A DNA stretch of 64,000 bases from Spiroplasma chrysopicola DF-1. Its GTDB lineage: Bacteria; Bacillota_I; Bacilli_A; Mycoplasmatales; Mycoplasmataceae. The stretch spans positions 1 to 64,000 of the forward strand of contig NC_021280.1 of assembly GCF_000400935.1 (NCBI RefSeq). The letters are read 5' to 3'. This document shows positions 38,933 to 49,372 of the stretch, one piece after another. A model generated the notes under the pieces. That model saw nothing but the letters and a program-made list of their open reading frames with translations, did not search any database and had not been told where the DNA came from. The position numbers were made by a program, and so were the translations under genes. Each line of letters begins with the position of its first letter. Position 1 is the stretch's first letter.

Positions 38933-39579
38933 TGTCAGTTCAAAAAGCAATTAATTGAAGAAAAACAGTTAAAAAATATAATGAAAACAAGAAAATTAGT
39001 CACAATGATTTAAATTTAATTATTGAAGCAGGGCGCTTAGCACCAAGTTCAATGGGTTTAGAAGTTGCCAAATTAATTGTTATTCGTAATAAAATAACAA
39101 AAGCACAAGTTGCTGATCAAGTAATGCAAGGTAATATTGCAAAAGTAAAAGAAGCGGATGCGTTAGTATTCTTAGTTGGTGTTAACCCAGATTATTTATT
39201 AACAGATGAATTTTTATCAACGCGTTTATCACGTGCTGAGGGGATTTCTGCCGAAAAACTACAAGAATATATTAATCGTTATCGTAATTATTTTGAAAAA
39301 AGTGCAGTTGATTTAAAATCTTATGTTGCGCAACAAATTCATATTACAGCTAGTTTTATGGCCCTACAAGCGGCTGATTTAAAAGTTGGTTCGACAATTA
39401 TGGGAGGATTTAATGCCCCAGAATCTGATAAAATCCTAGCTGAGTTAGGTTATTTAGATTTAACAAAATATCATTCAATTTTAACAATGGCTTTTGGCTA
39501 TTATGATGAAAAAACGGAGGGTTCAACCCTACCACGGTTGCGAATCTCAACCGATGATTTTGTTAATATTATTGAATAA
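38932..39579 (+). CDS. Nitroreductase-family flavoprotein
   Basis: The 215-aa product fits the NfsB/YfkO-type FMN-dependent NAD(P)H oxidoreductase family: N-terminal RKTVKKYNENKKIS (the RRxxRxF-type motif), RLAPSSMGLE binding FMN, an ASFMALQAADL helix and the IMGGFNAPE segment. The physiological substrate is not predictable (quinones, flavins or nitro compounds). Translation is coupled to the YhgE-like gene. Confidence 0.87.
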
Positions 39580-39592
39580 TAAAAATAATTCT

Positions 39593-39620
39593 TTGTTTTT
39601 AAGATAAATTATGTTATCAT
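39593..39620 (+). promoter_or_regulatory. rpmE promoter
   Basis: TTGTTT (39593-39598), 16 bp, then TATCAT (39615-39620) preceded by TG (extended -10). The short leader contains an AATAATAT/ATATTATT inverted repeat just before the ribosome site. Confidence 0.5.
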
Positions 39621-39673
39621 TATTTACGTGCGAATAATATTATTAAATATTATTTAAAGAGAGGTGAATGAAA

Positions 39674-39958
39674 ATGGCAAGAGAAGGAATCCATCCAAAA
39701 TATTTTGAAGCAAAAATTATCTGTACAACTTGTGGAACTGATTTCATGAGTGGTTCTACTAAAGGAGAAGAATTAAAAGTTGATACTTGTTCTTCATGCC
39801 ATCCATTTTATACTGGTAATCAACAATTTTCAAATTCAGCTGGACGAGTGGAAAGATTTAAATCAAAATTTACAAAAAAAGAAGAATTAACAAAACAAGT
39901 AGCAGAAGATTCAAAATCACAAAAAGAAATTAACATAAAAACTAGTAAACAAAAATAA
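39674..39958 (+). CDS. rpmE: Ribosomal protein L31, zinc type
   Basis: L31 bridges the 50S and 30S subunits. The 94-aa protein has cysteines CTTC at about 16-19 and CSSCHPFYTGNQQ, the C+ (zinc-binding) form. The ATG at 39674 is chosen because GAGGTG lies 7 bp upstream; ATG 39668 is too close. The last 30 residues are a Lys/Glu-rich extension. Confidence 0.93.
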   Translation: MAREGIHPKYFEAKIICTTCGTDFMSGSTKGEELKVDTCSSCHPFYTGNQQFSNSAGRVERFKSKFTKKEELTKQVAEDSKSQKEINIKTSKQK

Positions 39959-39966
39959 CAAAATGG

Positions 39967-39991
39967 AAAAACACTAAAAGGTGTTTTTTTC
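39967..39991 (+). terminator. Intrinsic terminator after rpmE
   Basis: AAAACACT pairs with AGGTGTTTT (one G-U) around AAA and ends in T7. Confidence 0.7.
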
Positions 39992-40004
39992 TTTGCTTAT
40001 TCGG

Positions 40005-40010
40005 TATAAT
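40005..40010 (+). promoter_or_regulatory. -10 box for the 40034 gene
   Basis: A perfect TATAAT 24 bp before the start; no clear -35 can be separated from the T-rich terminator upstream. Confidence 0.5.
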
Positions 40011-40033
40011 ATGACTAAGGAAATGGTGAAAAA

Positions 40034-41950
40034 ATGGGTTTAAAAATTACGGAGTTAAAATATAAGCGCTATAAAAAAAATATTTTTACTGACCTAGATT
40101 TTGAGGTTAACAGTCAAGATGTTTTGGGGGTTAATTTTACCAATCGGATTGCAGCAAACTTTTTTTTAAAACTACTATTAGGGAAAAAGAAAGTAACGCG
40201 GGGGAAAATAATTTTAAATAATAATAATATTACAGCGTTACTACCTAGAGAACGTAAAATTGCGACAATTTCATCAGGAGTTTTAAAACTAGGATTTTTA
40301 CCAACAAAATTACGAATGGCTTATCATATATTGAAATCACCAAAATTTTTATATGAAGCAGGAGTTGAATATTATACAAATAAATATAATTATAAAGAAT
40401 TACAAATGGTTGGTGATGACTTATATTTAGAGGAACTAATGAAAATTACGGAAAATATTATTAAAGAGTACTACTTAAATTCAATTAAAATTAAAAAAGA
40501 CTGAATGAGTACATATTTAAAAGAAATTAGTTTGTTCCATCAAAAAGAAATTGCCGCCTTAATTAAACAAGACTCTTCAACGATTTTATCGCAAACATTA
40601 CATACCTATATTCAAAAAAAAGAAGAAATTCGTGTCAGAGAAGGATATCTTGCCTTTTTGCAAGCTTTATGGGATAAAATTGCCTATGTGGGTGATTTAG
40701 ATTATTTATGTGATTGTAAATTCATTGCCAAAAAACGGAAAATTAAAAATAAGAGTTTTGGTTTTGCTGAAGCAAAATTAGTTTCAATGAAATATTTAAA
40801 AATTTTAGGAGCCGAAATTACTTATGAACGTTACCGTTTAATGAATGCCCGAAAAGCCTATCGTCGTTATCGGATTAATGTTTTAAATACTTTAGGGAAA
40901 GAAAAAAACAAAATGGGGGTTGTTAAAAATATTTTAAATAATAGTAATGTTAGTTCGTTAAAATGAATCCAATTAGCAGATGACCAGTGATTTGAATATA
41001 ATCAAAAACAAGAACAATTAATTACAAATTTGTTACCAGACGAAGCCTCGCTAATTAAAGGGAAAGTTTTAGAATATTTCCATAAATATCATATTGCCCT
41101 ATTAAATAGAACATTAGTGCCAAGAACATATGATAATTCTGCTGAAATAAAATTAGCACAAGAAAAGGTTATTACTATCTATAATCAAGCTTTTAACCAA
41201 GTTAAAACCTTAATGGATCATTTAGAGATTAAAATGAATTGATTCCGTTTAACAAAAAACTTAAGTAATTTTGATCACATTAAAATTAAAATAATTAATG
41301 CAATTCTAACGAAAAAAGAACTCTTTATTTTTAATAATACTTTTGATAATTTGACCCAAAAAGAGGCGCAAGAATTAAATGATATTATGACAAAATTAAA
41401 AGAAGATTATCCGTTAACAAGTTTTTTAATTATTGGTAAAAATATTGAAAACATTAAAAACTATGTTGACCAATTTTTATTCTTTGATTTAGAAAATAAA
41501 GCAAAAATAATCACCCAAAGTGAAGCATTGGGGAAACCAGCAACTTTAACTTTATTTAAGACAATTTACAATAATTTTGATAATATTTATGAAGTAAATT
41601 TTGACGAACAGAAAAAAGGTTTGTTATGAAATGATTTTACAATTGGGGAAGTTCAAGGTATGAGTTTAACAGAAAATAGTTACCAAATGGCAATTAATCC
41701 TAAATTTATTACCTTAGAAAAAACAAAAAACTTTAATAAGAGTGATAATTTAAAAATCAAAGGACATCTTAAAGGATTGAAAAAAATTTTTAAAACAAAT
41801 TTATGTACTTTTGAAACAGAAACCGGTAATATTATTAAATTCATGATTGAAGATAAAAATATTAATCGAAAAAAAGTTAATGCAATTTTTCTCGAAAAAG
41901 GAGCAATATTACTTTATGATTTAAATAATGATTTAATAAAAGTATTTTAG
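40034..41950 (+). CDS. Degenerate ABC-ATPase-like protein (PotA-like layout)
   Basis: This 638-aa protein begins like an ABC ATPase (strand, IFTDLDFEV, then GVNFTNRIAANFFLKLLLG where Walker A should be, and GKIILNNNNITALLPRERKIATIS). The Walker A Lys and Ser/Thr are missing. After about 85 residues comes a long helical Lys-rich region (90-400), then a Walker B-like LFIFNNTFDNLTQKEAQEL near 429 lacking the DE pair, and a C-terminal beta domain (about 530-638) resembling a TOBE domain. Mollicute PotA proteins also carry a large insert, so it may descend from one. No LSGGQ is visible. ATP hydrolysis is unlikely; function unknown. Confidence 0.6.
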
Positions 41951-41958
41951 GAGGCAAA

Positions 41959-42912
41959 ATGGAAAAAACAAAAGCTTTAATTTTAGAAAAAATTAAGAAC
42001 CATAATAAAATTATTTGTTTACGACATGTTTCCCCAGATGGCGATGCATATGGGTCAGCCTTTGGTTTAGCTCAGTTTATTAAGGATAATTATCCAACGA
42101 AAAAAGTCCTTGTTGATGGCCAACCAAACCCATACTTAAACTTTTTAGCAACTCCTGATATTGTTCACAATCAAGATTATGAAGGAGCTTTAATTATTAT
42201 TACTGATACGGCAAATGAAGAACGCATTGATAGCCCATATTGAAAGTTAGGGAAAACAGTTATTAAAATTGACCATCACCCAAATAAAACTTCATTTGGT
42301 GATATTCAATGAGTGGAAGACGAACGAGTTTCCGCTTCGGAAATGGTGGCAGAATTATTATTCGAATCAAATTTAACAATATCACCACAAACAGCAAAAT
42401 TATTATTAACCGGAATTATTACCGATTCAAATCGTTATATGTACAAAAAAACCTCATCACAAACATTAATGTTAGCATCACAGTTACTAGCAAAAGGGGT
42501 TGATGCTCAGGCGATTTATCAAAACTTATATAATGAAACATGACATGATGCAAAATTAAAAAATTATTTGTTTGCAAAAATTGAATATGCTTCATTAGGG
42601 ATTGCCTATATTAAAGTTAATCATGATATGCTAGTTGAACATAAAATGGAATATGAACAAGTTAAATCGTGAGTTAATTTAATGAGTAGTATTAAAGAAT
42701 TTAAAATTTGGGTCATATTTGTTGAAAATAAAGCCGAGAATTATATTAATGTTAGTATTCGTAGTAGTAAGTATATTATTAACGAGGTTGCCGAAAAACA
42801 CCATGGTGGGGGTCATCAATTAGCCGCGGGAGCTAAAATTTATCAATGAGATGATGTTAAGAAAGTGATCAAAGATTTAGAAGAAGTTATTCGTGATAAT
42901 AAAATTATTTAA
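41959..42912 (+). CDS. DHH/DHHA1 phosphoesterase (NrnA/MgpA type)
   Basis: These Mn-dependent enzymes degrade nano-RNA, pAp or cyclic dinucleotides. The 317-aa protein has motif I DGDAYGSAFGL (near residue 28), motif II DTANEER, motif III DHHPN and the DHHA1 glycine motif GGGHQLAAGA near the C-terminus, all intact. Five TGA codons are Trp. It starts 8 bp after the degenerate ABC-like gene with AGGAGG as ribosome site. Substrate preference cannot be read from sequence. Confidence 0.88.
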
Positions 42913-42931
42913 TCACAGGGGGAGAGAGAGA

Positions 42932-43516
42932 ATGTATTTTTTAAATAGTAAGGCAAAATTAGGGTGAATTGAAGTTATTACTGGTTGTATGTTTGCCGGG
43001 AAAACGGAAGAATTTATTCGAAGAGTTGTCCGTTTGAGTTATGCAAAATATAAGATTCAGATTTTTAAACCAAGTATTGATAATCGCTATGCTGAACAAA
43101 AAGTTGTTAGTCATAGTGAAAAAGCAATTGATGCAATACCAGTTTTAGATTCGGCACAGTTATTAACAAAAATTGATCCAGATACTTTAGTTGTTGGAAT
43201 TGATGAGGTCCAATTCTTTGACCAAGATATTGTTGAAACAATTGATTCGTTAGCTAATCGCGGTATTATTGTCATTGTTAATGGTTTGGATAAAGATTTT
43301 CGTGGTGAACCATTTCTAAATGTTGAAAGATTAATGAGCCGGGCTGAAGAAGTGAAAAAATTACATGCAATTTGTGTTCAATGTGGAAACTTAGCCAATC
43401 GGACACAACGGTTAATTAATGGACAACCAGCAAATTATTATGATCCAATTGTTTTAATTGGGGAAAAAGATAAATATGAGGCACGATGCCGTCATTGTCA
43501 TGAAGTGACATATTAA
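42932..43516 (+). CDS. tdk: Thymidine kinase
   Basis: Tdk phosphorylates salvaged thymidine. The 194-aa type II enzyme has the P-loop GCMFAGKT at 18-25, the catalytic IDEVQFF segment, GLDKDFRGEPF, and zinc cysteines CVQCGN with CRHCHEV at the end. It supplies dTMP for tmk upstream and would use thymidine brought in by the nucleoside transporter at 52-58 kb. Confidence 0.96.
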
Positions 43517-43538
43517 ATTAAATAAGGAGAAAGAAAAA

Positions 43539-43847
43539 ATGGCGACAAAATTAGGATTAAATGCTGAAGTATTTATATTAGCAAAACCAACTGCAAAAGA
43601 AGTTGTTAAGTTGAAAGGGCATTTTGTTGAAAACTTGCCTATCAATTCAAAACTAATAATATTTGAAGAAGTAAAAGTGGAAGAAGGTTATTTAGTTGTT
43701 GTTAATAAAAATGTTTTTAAAGTTTCACAGCGAATTATCGCAAAACATCCTGTTCGTAAAACATTTGAAAGTTATGAGTTACGTTTAACATTAGTTGATC
43801 AGTTAAATAAGTTGCCAAAAATCATGGCATTAATTACCATAAAATAA
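43539..43847 (+). CDS. Small conserved-looking protein of unknown function
   Basis: I do not recognise this 102-aa protein. It contains no Trp and no membrane segment and is mostly short beta strands: an alternating hydrophobic stretch (KLIIFEEVKVEEGYLVVV) followed by a basic segment (RIIAKHPVRKTFESYELR). AAGGAG lies before the ATG, and it shares the transcript of tdk, ending at a terminator. Confidence 0.7.
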   Translation: MATKLGLNAEVFILAKPTAKEVVKLKGHFVENLPINSKLIIFEEVKVEEGYLVVVNKNVFKVSQRIIAKHPVRKTFESYELRLTLVDQLNKLPKIMALITIK

Positions 43848-43873
43848 AATCACCTTTCATTGGTGGTTTTTTT
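43846..43873 (+). terminator. Intrinsic terminator after 102-aa gene
   Basis: ATCACC pairs with GGTGGT (one G-U) around TTTCATT, followed by T7. Confidence 0.75.
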
Positions 43874-43946
43874 GTTAAATTAATTCCCTAACGGCTAAAT
43901 ATATATTATAATTGATAGGAATGAGAAAATTCTAGGAGTAGGAAAA

Positions 43947-45023
43947 ATGAATCAAAAAACAATTGAACGGTTAGAGGCGATGTTAAAGCGCTTGGAACAT
44001 ATTGAACAAGAATTAGTAAATCCATCAGTAATTGGGGATGCAAAAAAATTAGCAGGTTTAGCGAAAGAACAATCGCAGTTAGAAGACATTGTTGCGAAAT
44101 ATTTACAGTATAAAGCCATTTTACAAAATATTAGTGATGCCAAAGAAGTTCTGGGAACAGAAAAAGACGAAGAAATGATTGATTTAGCAAAAGAAGATCT
44201 TAAACAATCGGAAAGTCGCAAAAGTAACATTGAGGAGGAAATTAAGGTGATGTTATTACCAAAAGATCCAAATGATGAAAAAAATGTTATTATTGAAATT
44301 CGTGGTGCTGCTGGTGGTGATGAAGGTAATATTTTTGCTGGAGATTTATATCGAATGTATTTAAAATATGCCGAACAACAAAATTGAAAAGTAAAAGTGA
44401 TTGATGAAAGTGAATCAGAAGCTGGAGGTTTTAGTTCAATTTCCTTTATGTTAAAAGGAGAAAGGGTTTATTCAAAAATGAAATTTGAATCAGGGGCCCA
44501 TCGTGTTCAACGAATTCCGAAAACAGAAAGTAAAGGTCGCGTTCATACTTCAACAGCGACAGTAGCAGTTTTACCGGAAATTGAAGAAGTTGATTTTGAA
44601 ATTAGAACAGTTGATTTAAAAATTGATACTTATCGTGCTTCAGGAGCTGGCGGGCAACATATTAATACGACAGATTCAGCTGTTCGAATTACACACTTAC
44701 CATCAGGGATTGTTGTAACATCACAAGATGGTCGTAGTCAGCATGATAATAAGGCATTAGCAATGCAACATTTACGTAGTAAGTTATATGAAGAACAACA
44801 ACGCAAAATTAATGAAGAACGAGGAACTTTACGAAAAGATGCTGTTGGAACAGGTGATCGTAGTGAAAAAGTCCGTACTTATAATTATCCTCAAAACCGT
44901 GTTACTGATCACCGGATAAATTTAACACTCCAAAAATTAGACCAAGTGATGGAAGGTAATATTGATGAAATTATTACGGCCTTAATAAATGAAGAACAAA
45001 GACTTAAAATGGAAGGTAACTAA
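43947..45023 (+). CDS. prfA: Peptide chain release factor 1
   Basis: RF1 ends translation at UAA and UAG. The 358-aa protein has the N-terminal helical domain, the stop-codon recognition region, and the GGQ motif at 235-237 ([10 protein letters not shown]) whose Gln is methylated by PrmC. Reading UGA as Trp requires that no RF2 be active, so RF1 is expected to be the only class I release factor. Its stop overlaps the prmC start (TAATG). A TATAAT at 43907-43912 probably serves as promoter. Confidence 0.96.
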
Positions 45024-45880
45024 TGACAATTCGTGAATTGATTAAAAAAACTGAAGCAGAGTTAAGTGAAGTAGCGATTCCTAATTTTATTAGTGATATT
45101 AAAGCCTTGGTTGCTTTTTCGCTACAAACATCATTAGCACAATTGTATGCAATGCAAGAAGATGAAGTTAATTTTAATTTAGAACAATATTGAGAATTAA
45201 TTAGGGAGTATAAAAATGGTAAACCACTCCAACAAATTACTAACCGCCAATATTTTTATGGTAATGAATTTTATGTTGATAGTAATGTTTTAATTCCCCG
45301 TTATGAAACAGAAGAACTTGTTGACTATATTAATGTTATTATTGATGATCGCAAAACAAAAAAACCAGGACCACTAACTTTAATAGACATTGGAACAGGC
45401 AGTGGGGCAATTGCAATTAGTATTGGATTAGAAAATCCGGATTTAAAAATTTATGCAAGTGATATTTCTGAACCAGCTTTGAAAGTAACGGAGAAGAACC
45501 TTACGCAATTAGATTGTCAAAATGTTGAACTTTTGCAAGGTAATATGCTTGAACCATTTATTAAGCAAAAGATAAAAGCTGATATTCTTGTTTGCAACCC
45601 CCCATATATTCCGAAACAACAAAAAATTAGTGCTAGGGTTAAAGATTATGAACCCCATGTTGCTTTATTTGGTGGCGAAGATGGGTTATTTTTCTACCAT
45701 GAGATTTTTAAGAATTGGGAAAAAGTTATGAAAGAAGATGGTATTTTATGTTTTGAACATGGTTATGATCAAAAACGCCAATTAGAAAAACTTGCTCGCC
45801 ATTATTTTCCAAAGAAAAAATATAAATTTACAAAAGATGTCAATAAAAAGTGACGAATGTTATTTATTTATCTTTTGTAG
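45023..45880 (+). CDS. prmC: Release-factor glutamine methyltransferase
   Basis: PrmC methylates the GGQ glutamine of RF1, encoded directly upstream. The 285-aa protein has a helical N-terminal part, SAM motif I DIGTGSGAIAI near residue 120, and the catalytic NPPY motif (CNPPYIP) near 192. TGA at 45191 and 45851 is Trp; the true stop is TAG at 45878. Confidence 0.94.
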
Positions 45881-45915
45881 TAAAATAGATTAAACTAACA
45901 GAAGGGGGTAAAGTG

Positions 45916-47325
45916 ATGGATAGTAAAGTAAGAAATGCTAAAAAATGAAAATTAATTGTAAAAGCTTATTTGCTTGTTATTGCTGTTATGATTCCATACT
46001 TTATTTTTATGTATGTTTCACATACTAATTCTGTTTTAAAAAATTATTTTGATTTTATTGAAGAAACACCTAGTGAAATTTTAAATATTTTTACAACAGC
46101 AAAATTACCTGGGCGTTTAGAAATCTTTTCTTTTTCATATCTTGCCTTAGCAATTACATGCGCTAGTTTTTTATTATCAGGTTTTTATTTGGCTGCTTAT
46201 GATGTAAAAAATAATTGGAGTAATAATAAAATGATTTTAGTTGGAACACTATCAATTATTGCTTTTTTATTTGTTGCATCATTTATGTTTTCAATGTCAG
46301 AATATGCTTATGATAAAGTTGATGAATGATGTCGTTCGTTACGGGGAGGTTATGACGGGCCAGAGTTTATTAAAAATATTGAAGATATGATTCCTGTTGA
46401 TTTACCAGGCCGTGAAGCCTTAATTCAAAAATTATCTAATTTAGCGACAGGACCAGGAACAAATAATGTTTATCCATTACGTTGAATGGGAGTTAATACA
46501 ATTTGATGAGTTACAGGGATTCAAACCGTGATTATTTTATATATTATTTTGAAATTAGGCTTCCGTCTTGAACGTCTTTTTAATACCAATATTAATTTAG
46601 CAAAAAATGAAGAACTTGTTGTCTTAAAAGATACTTTTAATCAAGGGGCTGCTCGAAAAATTTTAAGTTTATTTTTAATTCCAAATGAATTTAATATTTC
46701 GTTATGGATTATTATTTGTTCGGCAATGGTCTTTACTCCGCAAGTAATTTATACATTTAAAATTAATTTATCATTTACTGCTGCTCATCAATTTATTTTA
46801 TTTTCGTTTTTATATCCATTTTTAACACGTAATGCCATTATTCCAGGAACAAGTTCATCACTTGAACAACCAAATGTTGATTACTATGATATTATGAGTA
46901 AAAATCCAGGGAATTCAGATTTGATTTTTGTCTTACCAATTATTGTGATTGCCTTAATTACAACTTTATTATTGGGGTTTGCCTTTATTATGATTAATAA
47001 ACCAAATATTTCAAAAATAGGTTTTATTAATTTATATATTGGATTTTTAGTTATTGGGGGAATATCGTTAACAGCTTTTTTAGTCTCACAAAATGAATTA
47101 AATTCTGTGATTGATTTCTGAAATTCACAAAGTGATGAGTTTAAAAGAACTGTAACCAAACCACTGTTTGGGACAACAAAAATTGATTATTTTTGATTAC
47201 ATGGTAATGAATTAGTCGCTAGTGCAATTTTATCATTTTCCTTTATTTTTGCCTTATTAGCAATTGGGATTTCACACATTTTAAAAATTAAGCAAGGGAA
47301 AATTATTGCTCCGATAAAAAAATAA
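45916..47325 (+). CDS. Polytopic membrane protein of unknown function
   Basis: I do not recognise this 469-aa protein. It has about eight hydrophobic segments: near 14-35, 72-95, 108-130, 198-220, 260-285, 290-310, 345-370, 375-395 and one at the C-terminus, with a soluble loop at 130-190 that is rich in charged residues. Roughly ten TGA codons are Trp. It starts after AGAAGGGGG, just after prmC, and is followed 15 bp later by tsaC, so it sits in the same transcript. Confidence 0.7.
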
Positions 47326-47340
47326 CGGGAGGAAAAGGCA

Positions 47341-47865
47341 ATGGAACAATATCAAATTAATAATCAAAAAGAAATTATTGCCTTATTTAAGACAGGCAAA
47401 GTTTTAATTATTCCAACTGATACAATATATGGTTTAGCTTGTACGATTGATAATCGCACTGGAAAAGAACGAATCTATCAGTTAAAACACCGTCCGGTAA
47501 CAATGGAATTAGCAATTATTGTTAGCTCCTTGAGGATGGCTAAAAAATTAGTCAAAATCACAAAAACAGCAATAAAGATTTTAAGGGATAAAACATCAGT
47601 TACTATAATAGGAGAAAGTAAAGTTAAAAATTTATCAAATAATGGCCGCTTAGCTGTTCGAATAACAAAAGCAAAATGATTACAACGAGTAATTAAAAAA
47701 GTTGGTCCAATTTATGCAACAAGTGTGAATAAAACAGGGGAACACCCAGCAATTAATTTAACAGAATTACAACAATTTAATGTTGATGGAATTGTCTATG
47801 ATGGACAGCTTGATAATCCACCATCAAAGATTTTTGATTTAGCAACCCAACAGTTTATTCGGTAG
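47341..47865 (+). CDS. tsaC: Threonylcarbamoyl-AMP synthase
   Basis: TsaC/YrdC makes threonylcarbamoyl-AMP for the t6A37 modification of ANN-decoding tRNAs. The 174-aa single-domain product has PTDTIYGLAC, the KHRP motif, and ATSVNKTGEHPA (the S-x-N-x-(S/T)-G segment). One TGA (47677) is Trp. It is the short TsaC form without the Sua5 C-terminal domain. prfA-prmC-tsaC linkage is common in Firmicutes. Confidence 0.9.
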
Positions 47866-47874
47866 GAGGAAATT

Positions 47875-48249
47875 ATGGAAGTAAAAAAGAAACAAATAAA
47901 ATGAACTAAAATTATTAATTTAACAGCAATTATACTATTAACAGTTTTAACAATAATTTTTAGTGTCTTAATTGTCATTGATCAAAAAAAATTTATTATT
48001 GCCTTTGCCTTTAGTGTCTTATTTTTAGGACTATGAGTTGGGGTCTATTTTTTAATTGTTTTTTTAGGTAGCAATAAAGAAGCAATTAAAAGTGGAGCAA
48101 AAAAATTAGTTAGCGATTATCGTAAAAAACCAACGTCTCCAAATCCGAGTGATAACGAAAAACCGACAAGTAAGGCTGAAAAGATTAAGAAATTAGAGGC
48201 TGAAATTGCAAAATTAAAGGCGCAAGATGAGGAATCAGATATAAAATAA
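47875..48249 (+). CDS. Small two-helix membrane protein with coiled-coil tail
   Basis: The 124-aa product, not recognised, has two membrane helices (about 13-35 and 42-64) followed by a basic stretch, a Pro/Ser-rich linker and a C-terminal heptad region (AEKIKKLEAEIAKLKAQ). TGA is Trp at two sites. It starts 9 bp after tsaC with AGGAGG as ribosome site and ends before a strong terminator. Confidence 0.7.
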
Positions 48250-48266
48250 AGGCATAATATAATATC

Positions 48267-48294
48267 AAATTGCATTTTAAAATGCAATTTTTTT
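48267..48294 (+). terminator. Intrinsic terminator closing the prfA operon
   Basis: A perfect 10-bp stem AAATTGCATT/AATGCAATTT with loop TTAA, followed by T runs. Confidence 0.85.
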
Positions 48295-48314
48295 AGCGAT
48301 TTTTTTTAAAAATA

Positions 48315-48323
48315 TGTTATAAT
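48315..48323 (+). promoter_or_regulatory. Extended -10 promoter for the KAP-like gene
   Basis: TGTTATAAT: a perfect TATAAT at 48318-48323 with the TG extension, 32 bp before the start codon. No clear -35. Confidence 0.5.
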
Positions 48324-48354
48324 TAATACGTGGTTAAATATAGGAGGGCTAAGT

Positions 48355-49362
48355 ATGTATATAAATCCATTTGAAAGAATGAAAGGTCTGAAAACAGAAG
48401 TTAAAAATGAATCGACACTTAGCAATAGTAAAAAAGAACTAGATTATGATATGCTCGCGGGTAATTTAAATAAGGGGCAAATGGGAGTATTAAATCAATT
48501 ACATTCCAATAATAAAGCTGCTCATAATGAACTCAAGCCAGCAACTATGAGAGCTACAAGTCGCGAATTTCAAATGACTGATTATGAAATTATTAAAGAT
48601 ATTTCAAAGACATTAAAAAGTAATACAAATGATATTCAATTTTATTTAGCATTATATCACCATGATGGTAATTTAATTTCGGAAATATCAGAATCACTTT
48701 TTTTAATGCCAGTTGTTAATATTAACGTGGCAAAAAATGATTTATACCTTGATCCATTTTTATTTCTTTTGAAAAAAATTGTTAAAGGGTTACCAAAAAT
48801 CAGTTTTGAAGATAAAAAAGTATTATGAGATCGGATCAAATTATTTGCAAGACTTTTAAAAAGTGATGAAATTGCGAATAAGAAAGTAGATGCTAATTCA
48901 GAAGTAATTATTAATGAATTAGAATTTGATGACCCGATTGAATATATTCGCAAGGAATTTGAAGAAATTATTCGAGCATATGATTTAAAAGAAAAATTTG
49001 TAATCGTCTTTAACAAAATTAATGACTATAAGAAATTTAAAAATACGTTAAATTTAATTGAAGCAATTTTTCAAGGTTTACCAATTTTTAAATTTATTAT
49101 TGGTGTCAATGAGAATGTATTAGACCAATATGGGCAAGATGTTTATGGAACAAATTTAACAGATAATTTACAACATAGTGAGTTATCAATTTATGCAAAA
49201 AAATATCTTCTACATGAAGAAAATACCGAGGAAAATTACGATGCAGAAGGAGCGAATCTTGAAGATAGCTTTTTATCAACCACAGAATTAAATGAACCGG
49301 TGGAAAAAACTAATCCACCGAAATATGATTACTGAGCAATGCGTAATAAAGTACCAAGATAG
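48355..49362 (+). CDS. Putative degenerate KAP-like protein
   Basis: This 335-aa soluble protein is not recognised with certainty. Around residues 213-245 it has KFVIVFNKINDYKKF, then LNLIEAIFQGLPIFKFIIGVNENVLDQYG. This follows the Walker B region of KAP P-loop NTPases (hydrophobic strand, DDLDR, helix with LEAIK, strand, GV(D/N)..V), but the acidic pair is replaced by NK. The earlier VVNINVAKNDLYLDPFLFLLKKI may match the KAP strand that reads NPW. No Walker A is visible, so NTP hydrolysis is doubtful. AGGAGGG precedes the ATG. It is followed 10 bp later by a membrane protein, and KAP proteins are often membrane-associated. Confidence 0.55.
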
Positions 49363-49372
49363 GAGAAGAACA

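Noticed and set aside
48355..49362. Calling the 335-aa protein an active P-loop NTPase
   Set aside because: Only a Walker B-like region is visible, without the acidic pair, and no Walker A could be found.
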